Origin: Bradyrhizobium vignae
GTDB lineage: Bacteria > Pseudomonadota > Alphaproteobacteria > Rhizobiales > Xanthobacteraceae
Length of the DNA stretch: 64,000 nucleotides
Assembly: GCF_004114425.1 (NCBI RefSeq)
Contig: NZ_RDQF01000006.1
Span: forward strand, 124,001 to 188,000
Reading direction: 5' to 3'
This document shows, one piece after another, positions 27,103 to 35,869 of this stretch. The stretch's first letter is position 1; every line of letters begins with the position of its first letter. The notes beneath the pieces are model-generated. The model had not been told where the DNA came from, did not search any database, and saw only the letters and a program-made list of their open reading frames with translations. A program made the translations under genes and the position numbers.

Positions 27103-27646
27103 CCAGCCCATCGACACCGCCCTTCTCGCCGCAAAGATTTCGAAGTCCGTTCGTTTTTTTTCGTCGGAAGCGCGTCATCGGCAAGAATTCCGCTCCTGGC
27201 CCGTGGCTGACCTCCCCATTTGGGCCCGCACGGTCCGCTTAAGGGTTAAGTGGAAAGCCGTCGTGGAGCCACCGAGGGCAACCTTTGACCCACACCGGTC
27301 ATTAGCCCGACCCCTCTGAGGATCTCCCGCGCAAAGGCGGGACGGTCTACCGGTTGGCTGTTGTGGAGGCCGTTAGAGAGCGGCGCCACCGTTCGGTGCC
27401 ATGGTAAGGTGAGCCCGGGACATACATTGGGTCATGAGCAGCGGTCGGGCTCATGAAATGTGAACGCGTACATTTCCGAGCGATTGGGCCGATCGCGTGC
27501 TATAGTTCTTCCTGGCTGCCACTCTGAGGAGCGGTGCCGATCCCTCAGAGTGTCCCGCCGCCGATCTCTACGACAAAGCGCTTGCGCTTCAAGGCGCGCT
27601 CGCGAAGGAGGTTTACGTCGCGATCAGATATGAAAAGGAGGCAGAC
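27103..27646. other. gene-free stretch with one dyad
   Basis: There is no convincing reading frame in the first 400 bp. A dyad GAAATGT-N8-ACATTTC lies at 27455-27476, with TATAGT at 27501, which could be an operator and -10 element for the gene at 27647. The frame of that gene stays open from 27505 with no usable start. Confidence 0.4.
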
Positions 27647-28150
27647 ATGAGGCCAATCATAACCACGACTATCCTGGCGCTGACTGTCGCGATGGCACCC
27701 GTCAGCAGGGCGCAGCAGGCCGACAATCAGACGAAGCAGGCGATAGAAGCCATGGTCATGAAATGGACGCAGGCGGTCAATCAGGGAGACGACAAGACCG
27801 CGTCATCGTTCTTCACGTCCGATGCTTTTGGCATCGACGTCTACGGCAGAACTTCCGGCGCCCAGATGGGCGAGTTGACCAAGAAAGTGCACGAGATGGG
27901 CATCGACTTGACCAACAAAGTCGACGACGTCCGTTCCCTAGCCTCAGGGCAGGCACTCCTGGCCAGCGGCACATTTACCGTAAGCTACAGCAACAATCCG
28001 AATTTGAAGCCGGGCGACACCATCACCGGCAATTGGATGCGGGTCCTAGTCAAAGAAGGTTCGGACTGGAAGATCGCGGCCCAAAGCCTCACCCGGCAAG
28101 CTCCGCCGGCGCCATCGGCAACGGTCGGTTCGAGCTCCACAAACAAGTAA
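27647..28150 (+). CDS. exported SnoaL/DUF4440-like protein
   Basis: A 167-residue protein with a signal peptide (about residues 1-22, ending SRAQQ). The mature part follows the SnoaL-like/NTF2 fold pattern: an N-terminal helix AIEAMVMKWTQAVNQGD, FFTSDAFGID, and the closing strand NWMRVLVKEGSDWKIAAQS. Such exported NTF2-fold proteins are of unknown function; a ligand-binding role is likely. A strong AAGGAGG precedes ATG 27647. It is still inside the 96-bp direct-repeat bracket. Confidence 0.75.
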   Translation: MRPIITTTILALTVAMAPVSRAQQADNQTKQAIEAMVMKWTQAVNQGDDKTASSFFTSDAFGIDVYGRTSGAQMGELTKKVHEMGIDLTNKVDDVRSLASGQALLASGTFTVSYSNNPNLKPGDTITGNWMRVLVKEGSDWKIAAQSLTRQAPPAPSATVGSSSTNK

Positions 28151-28481
28151 CCAGCAAATCTGCCGCAGAATAGATCGCCGACGGAGTGTTGTCGACGCTC
28201 GATCTTGCGCCGATATCATGGAAGCCACTCGACGCAATCGGAAGGCTTCCATGTCGGCATAGCGAGGTTCATCGTTCCGCGGACTCCTCGGCCGATCTTG
28301 GAGCGCAGTAACTCGCGTCACGGCAGAGGTCGTCGAGCTTCGCCCGCAGCGCGCAGCAAGAGCTCCTGCTACTCGACCTCCGCCCACCCCGCCTGGCTAC
28401 GGTAACAACGGAGATGATGGTCTTCCCGACTTTCCGGGTCGAGATGGTCAACCGGGCTTTCACCTGCGGATGTCTGCTCGT

Positions 28482-28577
28482 GGCCCGAAGCGACAAATTC
28501 GGTCGGGCGTCTTGATGTCGGCAATGAGGGGTAAGCCGGACGCGGGCCTGATCGCGCAGAACCAACGCGATTGACCC
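28482..28577. repeat. 96-bp direct repeat, right copy
   Basis: Perfect copy of 24004-24099 in the same orientation. It lies in the 572-bp interval after the SnoaL-like gene, in which I see no gene. Together the copies delimit a 4.4-kb segment. Confidence 0.9.
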
Positions 28578-28722
28578 AAGGGCGACTTCGTGCTGCCCCT
28601 CGAAAGAGGCTTGAAGCGCAGTCGCGGCGCGTTACGCTTGGATTAGGCGATGCCAAATCCATGAGCCGGACCGGTCATTTCGTGATAAGAAAGGCAGTGA
28701 AGATCTTTGCGTGGGCTCGACA

Positions 28723-30045
28723 ATGAGTGATTTCGATTTGCCCCTGACGCGCTATGCGATGAGTGGCGATGTAAGCATCGCATACCAAACCATGGGCGAT
28801 GGACCGATCGATCTCATCATCGTTCCCGGCATGGTCTCGCATGTCGAGTTCATGCATGAATCGCCGGGGTATACAGCGTCCCTGCGTCGCCTGTCAGGTT
28901 TCGCCCGTGTCGTAACATTCGACAAGCGAGGGCAGGGATTGTCCGACAGGGTACCAGGCGCACCTTCGCTCGAACAGCGAATGGATGATGTTCGGGCCAT
29001 CATGGATGACATCGGCTCGAAACGGGCGGCGCTCTTGGGTATTTCCGAGGGTTCAGCCATGAGTATCATGTTCGCCGCGACGTACCCTGACCGCGTCTCT
29101 CACCTAGTTTTGTATTCCGGGTTCGCAAGCTCTCCTGCCCAAAGGATGGACAATTACGAAGAGATAGTGTCCGAGCGCGCCAAGGCTTGGGGGACCGGCA
29201 TGCTGATCAAGCTCATCAATCCAAGTCGTGCACGCGACCCAAACGCGGTTAGCCAGTTTGCCAAGTTTGAAAGGCTATCTGCGAGTCCAGGGGCATATAG
29301 GTCGCTGGCGTTAATGAACGCATCGATTGATGTCAGGCCCATACTGTCAGCGGTACGAGTTCCTACGTTGGTGCTTCACCGACGAACGGACACTTTGATT
29401 TCAGTCGAAACAGGTCAGGATCTCGCAAAGCAAATTCCTGGTGCCAAATACATTGAATACCCTGACGGCGATCACATGATGACGTTTGGTGACGTCGAAA
29501 CTTTGTTGGGAGATGTCGAGGAGTTCATCACCGGACACCGCGAAATTCCATCAACCGATATTGAGCGTGTTTTAGCCACGGTTCTTTTCACGGATATCGT
29601 GGAGTCCACACGTCGCGCCGCCGATATGGGCGACCAAAGATGGACCCACTTACTGGATATGCACGATCAGCTGGCAAAAGACTTGGTCGAAAAGCACCGC
29701 GGCACGCTGATCAAAACGACCGGCGATGGCATTCTCGCGACATTTGATGGACCTGGTCGTGCTGTTAGGTGTGCGCTTGCGCTTAGGACCGCTTCTAGAG
29801 AAATCGGTTTGCCGCTGCGTGAGGGTCTGCACACCGGTGAAATCGAAATAAGGGAGCGCGATATTGGCGGTATTGCTGTGCATGTGGCAGCTCGTATCAT
29901 GGCGCAATCCAGAGCTGACGAGATCCTTGTCTCGAGGGTCGTGACCGATCTTGTGGCTGGCGCGGGCTTGAAATTCTTTGATCGCGGATCGCATCAGCTT
30001 AAAGGCATTCCGGGACGATGGGATCTTTTTGCGGCGAGCGTGTAG
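28723..30045 (+). CDS. alpha/beta hydrolase fused to a class III adenylate/guanylate cyclase domain
   Basis: A 440-residue cytosolic fusion. Residues 1 to about 270 are an alpha/beta hydrolase: the nucleophile elbow LGISEGSAMS puts Ser near 111, and a late GDHMM holds the catalytic His. Residues about 285-440 are a class III nucleotide cyclase: VLFTDIVEST with the metal-binding Asp, KTTGDGILATFDGP with the second Asp, and GGIAVHVAARIM. Fusions of this kind are frequent in Bradyrhizobium and mycobacteria; the hydrolase part may act as a ligand sensor for cAMP synthesis. ATG 28723 is preferred over GTG 28711. The segment has visibly lower GC than the core genes. Confidence 0.88.
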   Translation: MSDFDLPLTRYAMSGDVSIAYQTMGDGPIDLIIVPGMVSHVEFMHESPGYTASLRRLSGFARVVTFDKRGQGLSDRVPGAPSLEQRMDDVRAIMDDIGSKRAALLGISEGSAMSIMFAATYPDRVSHLVLYSGFASSPAQRMDNYEEIVSERAKAWGTGMLIKLINPSRARDPNAVSQFAKFERLSASPGAYRSLALMNASIDVRPILSAVRVPTLVLHRRTDTLISVETGQDLAKQIPGAKYIEYPDGDHMMTFGDVETLLGDVEEFITGHREIPSTDIERVLATVLFTDIVESTRRAADMGDQRWTHLLDMHDQLAKDLVEKHRGTLIKTTGDGILATFDGPGRAVRCALALRTASREIGLPLREGLHTGEIEIRERDIGGIAVHVAARIMAQSRADEILVSRVVTDLVAGAGLKFFDRGSHQLKGIPGRWDLFAASV

Positions 30046-30130
30046 ATCCGGCTATGCCCGCTATTCGTGGGTGGTGGCGTAGGAGTTTCTAATGGTGCCA
30101 TGATCTACCTTCACAACGGGAGGAACTCAG

Positions 30131-30586
30131 ATGAGGGAACTCTTGGTAATAGCAGGTTTAGTCGCATTCTCACTGCCGGCGACGGCACAAGACACGCCGA
30201 TGCGGGTCACGCCAGAGGCAATTACGTGGGCTGAGAACCCGGCCTTCCCAAAGGGCGTCCAGACAGCAACTCTCGTGGGCGACCCGACGAAAGCAGGGGA
30301 TGTGGTCGTCTTACGGATCAAGTTTCCCCCAAACTTTCAAATGCCGCCGCACACTCACCCCTATTCCGAAGTTGTCACTATCATTAGCGGCAACGTGGGG
30401 ACTAGCCACGGTGAAAAATTTGAGAAGAAAGGCGAGCCGTTAAAGCCGGGCTCGTTGTGGGTGTATCCGGCTAAACACGCTCACTACGCTTGGACCGGAA
30501 ATGAGGAGGGGATTCTCCAAGTTCAATTCGTTGGTCCTGGAGGCATCGACTACATCAACCCAGCGGACGATCCGCGCAAGAAGTAA
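30131..30586 (+). CDS. exported cupin-domain protein
   Basis: A 151-residue protein with a signal peptide (residues 1-19, ending ATAQD) and a single cupin barrel. The metal ligands are seen in MPPHTHPYSEVVTIISG (His-x-His and Glu) and the second motif WVYPAKHAHYAW (His). Similar small exported cupins are common in rhizobia, with no agreed function. ATG 30131 preceded by GGGAGG. It stands alone between the cyclase fusion and a convergent LysR gene. Confidence 0.8.
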   Translation: MRELLVIAGLVAFSLPATAQDTPMRVTPEAITWAENPAFPKGVQTATLVGDPTKAGDVVVLRIKFPPNFQMPPHTHPYSEVVTIISGNVGTSHGEKFEKKGEPLKPGSLWVYPAKHAHYAWTGNEEGILQVQFVGPGGIDYINPADDPRKK

Positions 30587-30833
30587 TTGCAGACGCAGCG
30601 TCTGGTGCGACTCGGCGCTTCTGATAGAGGATGCGCAAACAGCGGGCTCACGTCGGTGAGTGGCCCGTGGCTGATCCTAACTCGCAGCGCTGCGAAGTCT
30701 GCTTCCTGATGGTCACGCGAACGGGCCCACGCAAGCTCGTCACGGCCGTTTTTGACCCATAGCCGACTCGGTCGCTGGCGCGCGACCGCTTCCGCTCACT
30801 GGCGCAACGACAGCTTAAGCAGCTAAGCAACAG

Positions 30834-31733
30834 CTACTTCTCTCGATACCGGAGCGCTTCAACCAACAGTGAGAAGGCTGGGGATGGCTGCCGCCGGCTG
30901 GGATAGTAGAGGTGGTAACCCGAGAACGGCTGACACCAATCCGCCAAGACCCGAACAAGCCGACCTTCCAATATGTAACGCTGGACATGGCCTTCCGTTA
31001 GGTATGCGAGACCAAAGCCTTTGAGCGCGCCGTCCAGGAGAAGGCCGGCGCTGTTGAATATAAGCTGTCCATCGACCCGGACGTTGAGCTCCCGCCCGTT
31101 CTTCTCGAACTCCCAAACGTAGAGGCTGCCGCCGTGTGTCGGCAGGCGGAGGTTGAGACAGTTGTGCTGAGTCAGATCTTGCGGCGTCTTCGGCCTCTTG
31201 CGATCGGCGAAGTAGGAGGGCGAGCCGACGACTGCCATCCGGAGATCGGGGCTGACGCGCACTGCGACCATGTCCCTGGCGACGAGTTCCCCAGGGCGGA
31301 TGCCCGCATCCACCTGCTGCGCAACGATGTTGGTGAGGCCGTAGTCGACGATCACTTCGACGTTGATGTCGGGGTATTTGGGCAGAAGCTTCCGTAGAGC
31401 CGGCAGCAGGATCTCTGCGGCTGCGTACTCAGTGGCCGTTAGTCGGACCGTTCCGGCGGGCTTCTCGCGGAGCTTGCTCAGTTCCGCGAGATCGGCATCC
31501 ATGTCGGTAAACTTAGGGCCGACGCTGAGGAATAGCCGTTCCCCAGCTTGTGTCGGTGTGACGCTGCGCGTCGTCCGGTTCAGCAATCGAACCCCGAGCC
31601 GCTCCTCCAGAGACCGGATGATCTGGCTTAGGGCGGACTGCGTCATGCCTAGCTTAGCCGCGGCGCGCGTGAAGTTACGTTCCCGGGCGACGGCTAGGAA
31701 CGCGATGAGATCGCTGGCATCGTCCCGGTTCAT
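30834..31733 (-). CDS. LysR-family regulator, divergent from the MFS operon
   Basis: A 299-residue LysR protein: helix-turn-helix FTRAAAKLGMTQSALSQIIR at about 21-40, linker, then an effector domain from about 90. It resembles the large group of LysR regulators (DsdC/YafC-like) that sit divergent from small oxidoreductase or efflux operons. ATG 31733; 211 bp to the divergent MFS start. It likely senses a substrate of that operon. Confidence 0.9.
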   Translation of the reverse strand: MNRDDASDLIAFLAVARERNFTRAAAKLGMTQSALSQIIRSLEERLGVRLLNRTTRSVTPTQAGERLFLSVGPKFTDMDADLAELSKLREKPAGTVRLTATEYAAAEILLPALRKLLPKYPDINVEVIVDYGLTNIVAQQVDAGIRPGELVARDMVAVRVSPDLRMAVVGSPSYFADRKRPKTPQDLTQHNCLNLRLPTHGGSLYVWEFEKNGRELNVRVDGQLIFNSAGLLLDGALKGFGLAYLTEGHVQRYILEGRLVRVLADWCQPFSGYHLYYPSRRQPSPAFSLLVEALRYREK

Positions 31734-31737
31734 TCAT

Positions 31738-31784
31738 AAGCCTGTCTAATTACCTCATTCAAAATCTATCACCTAATCAGGCTT
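31738..31784. promoter_or_regulatory. inverted repeat between LysR and MFS genes
   Basis: AAGCCTG (31738-31744) and CAGGCTT (31778-31784) form a 7-bp inverted repeat around an AT-rich centre, next to the LysR start. A possible LysR operator; only the repeat is seen. Confidence 0.35.
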
Positions 31785-31843
31785 GAGGAATAGGACTACG
31801 TTTAGTCAGCAGTCGGCGAAGAGCCGCCCAAGGCAAGGATCCC

Positions 31844-31942
31844 ATGGCGGAAGGAAGCAAGGACGAGATCGTCATGATGACGGAAGCAACCAGCGTGGCG
31901 GGTGAAGCGATCGCGTCTACCCCGACCGGCCAGGAGCTCTAG
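31844..31942 (+). CDS. 32-codon leader reading frame
   Basis: ATG 31844 opens 32 codons ending in TAG two bases before the MFS start codon. The ribosome binding site of the MFS gene (AGGAGCT) lies inside its last codons, so translation of the leader could couple to the MFS gene. The peptide (MAEGSKDEIVMMTEATSVAG onward) has no known similarity. It may be chance. Confidence 0.3.
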   Translation: MAEGSKDEIVMMTEATSVAGEAIASTPTGQEL

Positions 31943-31944
31943 CT

Positions 31945-33153
31945 ATGTCGGTCACTGTCATGCAGGCGCCTGCTTCGGCGCCCAGTGTCACAGCGACTTT
32001 GGCGCCCATCATGGGCGTGGTGTTCGTCGGCTTCCTCATCATCGGCGTGGCAATGCCGGTGCTTCCTCTTCATGTGCACGACGGGCTAGGCTTCGGCCCC
32101 TTCGTGGTGGGTCTGGTCGCCGGTAGCCAGTTCGCCGCATCGTTGATCTCCCGACCGTGGGCGGGGCATTTCTCCGATGCTCGTGGCGCCAAGCGCGGGA
32201 TCATCGCAGGCCTGCTGGCGGCGGCCGCCGCAGGACTGCTCTATCTGCTGTCGTTCGGCTTCAGCGGATCCCCGTTGATTTCGGTCGTGATCCTTCTCGC
32301 GGGGCGCGCGCTGCTCGGCGGAGCGGAAAGCTTCATTATCACCGCGGCGGTGAGCTGGGGGCTCGCGCTCTCCCATTCGAGCAACACCGGTAAGGTGATC
32401 GCGTGGGTGGGATCGGCCATGTTCGCGGCCTTCGCGATCGGCGCGCCGGCTGGCTCCGCTGTGTATGCGGCTTACGGATTCGCCGCGATTTCGCTCGCGA
32501 CCACGTTGGCTCCGCTCGTCGCGCTGCCTCTCGTCGCTCTCCTGCCCGCGGTCGCACCTGGGAAGCACGCGCGGGCGTCTTTCGTCGAAGTGATTGGAGC
32601 CGTCTGGGTGCCGGGCCTGGGCTCGGCGCTCGGCTCCGTTGGCTTCGGCGCCGTGACAACCTTCGTCGCCCTGCTGTTCGCGGCAAGGGGATGGGCCAAC
32701 GGGTGGGCAGCCTACACCGCCTACGCGGTGGCCTTCATCCTGGCGAGGGTGTTCTTCAGCCATCTGGCCGATAGGATCGGCGGAGCGAAAGTCGCGCTGG
32801 TCTGCGCCGCCATCGAAGCGGTCGGCCAGGCGCTGATCTGGCTTGCCATCCGTCCGGAGATGGCGCTCGTCGGCGCGGCGCTCACCGGTTTCGGCTTCTC
32901 GTTGGTCTATCCCGGATTCGGCGTCGAAGCGGTCCGCCGCGTGCCGGCAGAGAGCCGGGGTCTCGCCATGGGCGCCTACACCGCGTTCCTCGATCTCGCC
33001 CAGGGTCTGACCAGTCCCGCGCTCGGCCTGATCGCTGCAGGGTCCAGGCTGAACGCTCTGTTTCTGGTCAGTTCGGTCACCGTGCTGTGCGCTTCGCTCG
33101 TCGCCTGGTGGCTGATCGCGAACCCATCGACCCTGGAAGGATCCCCGCAATGA
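31945..33153 (+). CDS. major facilitator transporter, YfcJ/YhhS-like
   Basis: A 402-residue protein with 12 predicted spans. Features of the YhhS/YfcJ branch: IMGVVFVGFLIIGVAMPVLP at TM1, SRPWAGHFSDARGAKRG for the TM2-3 loop motif, and RVFFSHLADRIGG for its repeat in the second half. Probably a drug or small-molecule exporter. Its stop overlaps the next start (ATGA), so it is the first structural gene of an operon with the carboxymuconolactone-decarboxylase-like, cupin and SDR genes. Confidence 0.88.
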   Translation: MSVTVMQAPASAPSVTATLAPIMGVVFVGFLIIGVAMPVLPLHVHDGLGFGPFVVGLVAGSQFAASLISRPWAGHFSDARGAKRGIIAGLLAAAAAGLLYLLSFGFSGSPLISVVILLAGRALLGGAESFIITAAVSWGLALSHSSNTGKVIAWVGSAMFAAFAIGAPAGSAVYAAYGFAAISLATTLAPLVALPLVALLPAVAPGKHARASFVEVIGAVWVPGLGSALGSVGFGAVTTFVALLFAARGWANGWAAYTAYAVAFILARVFFSHLADRIGGAKVALVCAAIEAVGQALIWLAIRPEMALVGAALTGFGFSLVYPGFGVEAVRRVPAESRGLAMGAYTAFLDLAQGLTSPALGLIAAGSRLNALFLVSSVTVLCASLVAWWLIANPSTLEGSPQ

Positions 33154-33932
33154 GAACGCTTGCAGCCACTTTGATCTCACTCTGCCTGTTCGCCGGCGCG
33201 GCCGCCGCGCAGCAGGCACCCAAGGAAGGAGCAACCGCCATGCCCAAGTCCGAAGACGTCCGCGCAGTTGCACCGGCCCTCGAAAGCTATGCGCAGAAAT
33301 TCGTCGTCGACGACCTCTGGAAGCGCCCGGGCCTGTCCCGCCGCGACCGCGGCATCGTGACGGTGGCCGCGCTGATCGCCCGCGACCAGACCGTTGAATT
33401 GCCGCACTACCTGGCGCTCGCGCTCGATAACGGCGTGAAGCCGTCCGAGATATCGGAGATCATCACGCACCTGGCGTTCTACACCGGCTGGGCGAACGCG
33501 ATGGATGCGATCCCCGCGGTGCGGGAGGTCTTCGAGAGCCGCAACATCGGGGCCGACCAGCTCCCGCCGGCGACGGGGCCACAGCTTCCGCTCGACGAGG
33601 CGGCGGAGAAACAGCGGGCGACGCGGGTCGGAGAGCAATTCGGGCAGATCACGCCGAGCCTCGTCCAGTACACGACGGACGCGTTGTTCCGCGATCTCTG
33701 GCTGAGACCGGCGCTCGCTCCCCGGGACCGCAGCCTCATCACAGTGAGCGCCCTGATCGCTACCGGTCAGGTCGCGCAGATCACCTACCATCTGAACCGC
33801 GCGATGAACAACGGGCTGACGCGGGACGAGGCCGGTGAGGTGCTCGGGCACTTGGCGTTTTACGCCGGCTGGCCCAACGCGTTTTCCGCTGCGCCCGTGA
33901 TCAAAGACGTCATCGAAAAGCGCGCGAACTGA
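33150..33932 (+). CDS. exported protein with two carboxymuconolactone decarboxylase-like domains
   Basis: 260 residues with a signal peptide (residues 1-20, ending AAAQQ). Two tandem CMD/AhpD-like domains follow: [20 protein letters not shown] at about 56 and [20 protein letters not shown] at about 185, each with a helix LxxALDNGV / LNRAMNNGL and HLAFYTGW / HLAFYAGW. Neither carries the AhpD CxxC pair, so a peroxidase role is unlikely. It overlaps the MFS stop by four bases. It is followed 11 bp later by the cupin gene. Confidence 0.88.
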   Translation: MRTLAATLISLCLFAGAAAAQQAPKEGATAMPKSEDVRAVAPALESYAQKFVVDDLWKRPGLSRRDRGIVTVAALIARDQTVELPHYLALALDNGVKPSEISEIITHLAFYTGWANAMDAIPAVREVFESRNIGADQLPPATGPQLPLDEAAEKQRATRVGEQFGQITPSLVQYTTDALFRDLWLRPALAPRDRSLITVSALIATGQVAQITYHLNRAMNNGLTRDEAGEVLGHLAFYAGWPNAFSAAPVIKDVIEKRAN

Positions 33933-33943
33933 GTAGGCACCCA

Positions 33944-34444
33944 ATGATCTCGCGCCGAACATTGTTAGTCGCGGGCGCCGCCGCATCGGTGAAAGCCACA
34001 GGGGCGTCAGCGCTCGCGACTGAGCCGCACAAGGGGAATGGAATGGACATCGACATCAAAAGAAACGGCTCCCGTCCTTCCCAGAAAGGATCGGGCGATT
34101 GGTTTACCGGGAACGTGCGCGTAGATCCGCTGTTTCAGGCGCCGGACCCCGGCCGCGTGAGCGCCGGACAGGTCACCTTCGAACCTGGCGCCCGCACGGC
34201 CTGGCACACTCATCCTCTCGGACAGACGCTGATCGTGACTGCTGGGTTGGGCTGGGTGCAACGCGAGGGCGGGTCGGTCGAAGAAGTCCGCCCAGGGGAC
34301 GTGGTGTGGTTTCCGCCTGGACTGAAGCATTGGCACGGCGCATCGCGGACGACGGCGATGACTCACATTGCGATACAGGAGTCCGTCGGAGGCAGGAACG
34401 TCGACTGGATGGAGAAGGTCAGCGACGAGCAGTATCGCAAGTGA
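33944..34444 (+). CDS. exported cupin, Tat-like signal
   Basis: A 166-residue protein. The N-terminal [16 protein letters not shown] has a twin-arginine-like SRRTLL motif. The cupin domain shows [15 protein letters not shown] (His-x-His) and [13 protein letters not shown] (second His motif). Cupin, CMD and SDR genes together form a common detoxification-type operon in proteobacteria. It is third in the operon starting at 31945. Confidence 0.85.
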   Translation: MISRRTLLVAGAAASVKATGASALATEPHKGNGMDIDIKRNGSRPSQKGSGDWFTGNVRVDPLFQAPDPGRVSAGQVTFEPGARTAWHTHPLGQTLIVTAGLGWVQREGGSVEEVRPGDVVWFPPGLKHWHGASRTTAMTHIAIQESVGGRNVDWMEKVSDEQYRK

Positions 34445-34504
34445 TCGGACCGATCGCGCCTGTAACACCGCCCACCGCATAGCTTTGACTTTGGGAGAGG
34501 AGCA

Positions 34505-35276
34505 ATGATGAACCCCCGGTACGATTTCAACGGCCAGGTCGCGCTGATTACAGGCGCTGCCAAGGGCATGGGGCTGACGACCGCGCGTATGTTCGCCGAG
34601 AGCGGGGCTTCAGTCGTGCTTTGCGATTTGGACGGCGACTTGGCCGCGCAAGCGGCGGACCAGATCGTTCGCGGCGGAGGCTCGGCGCTCGGATTGAGGT
34701 GCGATGTATCAGACGAAGCACAGGTCGCGGCGGCCGTTGACCGGACAGTTGGCGAATACGGAACGGCTCGATATGGCGTTCAACAACGCCGGGATACAGG
34801 TGCCGCCGTCCGACGCCGCTGACGAGCCAATCGAACAGTTCGATCGGGTGGTCGCCGTCAACCAGCGCGGTGTCTGGAGCTGTATGAAGCACGAGCTTCG
34901 GGTCATGCGCGAACAGGGCTCCGGTGCTATCGTGAATTGCTCCTCGCTCGGAGGCCTCGTCGGCTTGCCTCAGCGGGCCGCCTATCACGGGACCAAACAT
35001 GCCGTGCTCGGCATGACCAAGAGCGCCGGCGTGGAGTATGCGCCACGCGGAATCCGGATCAATGCCGTATGTCCGGGGACAATCGATACTCCGATGGTTG
35101 CTGACATGCTGCAAGGTCAGTCGGACGCAATGGCAGAGATCATGAAGCAGCAGTCGATCGGACGGCTCGGTCACCCGGAGGAGGTCGCCGCGGCGGTGCT
35201 CTGGCTGTGCAGCCCGGCCGCCAGTTTCGTCATCGGCATCGGCCTGCCGGTAGACGGCGGGTTCACTGCTCACTGA
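34505..35276 (+). pseudogene. short-chain dehydrogenase/reductase with a +1 frameshift
   Basis: An SDR gene split between two frames. The first part has NGQVALITGAAKGMGLTTAR (TGxxxGxG cofactor site) up to VGEYG near 34760; the second has LDMAFNNAGIQ, the catalytic Ser in CSSLGG, YHGTK and the C-terminal LPVDGGFTAH. The join reads GAATACGGAACGGCTCGAT; without one A (34762-34763) it would read EYGRLDMAFNNAG, as expected. The rest is intact (about 256 residues when repaired), so it is either a very recent inactivation or a sequence error. ATG 34505 follows GGGAGAGGAG. Last recognisable full-length gene of the operon. Confidence 0.8.
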
Positions 35277-35324
35277 TCGCCGGGGAGCGAGTTATGGCTT
35301 GGTTCCCGTCCGCAGAATCTTCGG

Positions 35325-35525
35325 TTGCCTGGCCTTGGCGTTGAGCTTGCAATTCGTAAGGAGCCCGGTGTGCTGGTACTGTACGCAGTATCCGAGAAAG
35401 ACAACCCCACGAACGTCAAGGTCTTTGAGATATATCGGAACAGTTGCCGCAGTGATTTGGGACGCCCCCGGTCAGGAGAAGCAGCTTGGCATCGCGGGCC
35501 CAGCGCTGCTGGCAAGTTCGAATAG
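35325..35525 (+). pseudogene. remnant of an antibiotic biosynthesis monooxygenase (ABM) protein
   Basis: A 67-codon frame with no ATG (first possible start TTG 35325) contains the ABM-type stretch RKEPGVLVLYAVSEKDNPTN and KVFEIY, after which similarity fades into an unrelated tail. ABM/quinol monooxygenase genes often close MFS-CMD-cupin-SDR operons, which is where this lies. It looks like a degraded gene. The remaining DNA from 35526 to 35818 shows nothing I can name. Confidence 0.45.
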
Positions 35526-35818
35526 GAACATTCATTGCTGCGTCGCATGAGTCCGGTTGTGGCCCGCCGCCGATTTGGCGCGAATGACTGCGCCTTCCGG
35601 TGTGTGGGGTGAACCGGACCAATCGCTCGTCAAGGCTCCCTTGCGAGCCTGGCATCCGTATCTCTGGATGTTGGCATCATACCCCTGTTTTGCCCGACGG
35701 GTCAAAGGCAGTTTCGTAAAATCAGAAACCCTTTTGGCCCAAGTGGTTGGCTACTGTGCATGGGGTTGTTTTTCGATTTTTTGAGTTGCTGCGCGCGATG
35801 GCAGGCGTTCTCATGCAA

Positions 35819-35846
35819 AAAGGGCCGCCTCGATAGGCGGCCCTTT
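35819..35846 (-). terminator. intrinsic terminator of the oxc-frc operon
   Basis: AAAGGGCCGCCT-ATCG-AGGCGGCCCTTT followed on the minus strand by TTGCATG; a 12-bp perfect stem 24 bp past the frc stop. Confidence 0.9.
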
Positions 35847-35869
35847 GTCTCGCGTCGAAGAAGCGTCGC

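Noticed and set aside
25807..27117. Long minus-strand open frame opposite copC/copD
   Set aside because: Composition typical of an antisense shadow; copC and copD on the plus strand carry full family motifs.
27505..27646. In-frame open extension upstream of the SnoaL-like gene, encoding a protein-like segment (YDKALALQGALAKEVYVAIR)
   Set aside because: No usable start codon, and the signal peptide and AAGGAGG site fix the start at 27647; an older gene remnant remains possible.
35557..35784. 75-codon plus-strand open frame after the ABM remnant
   Set aside because: No ribosome binding site, no family pattern and composition unlike neighbouring genes.
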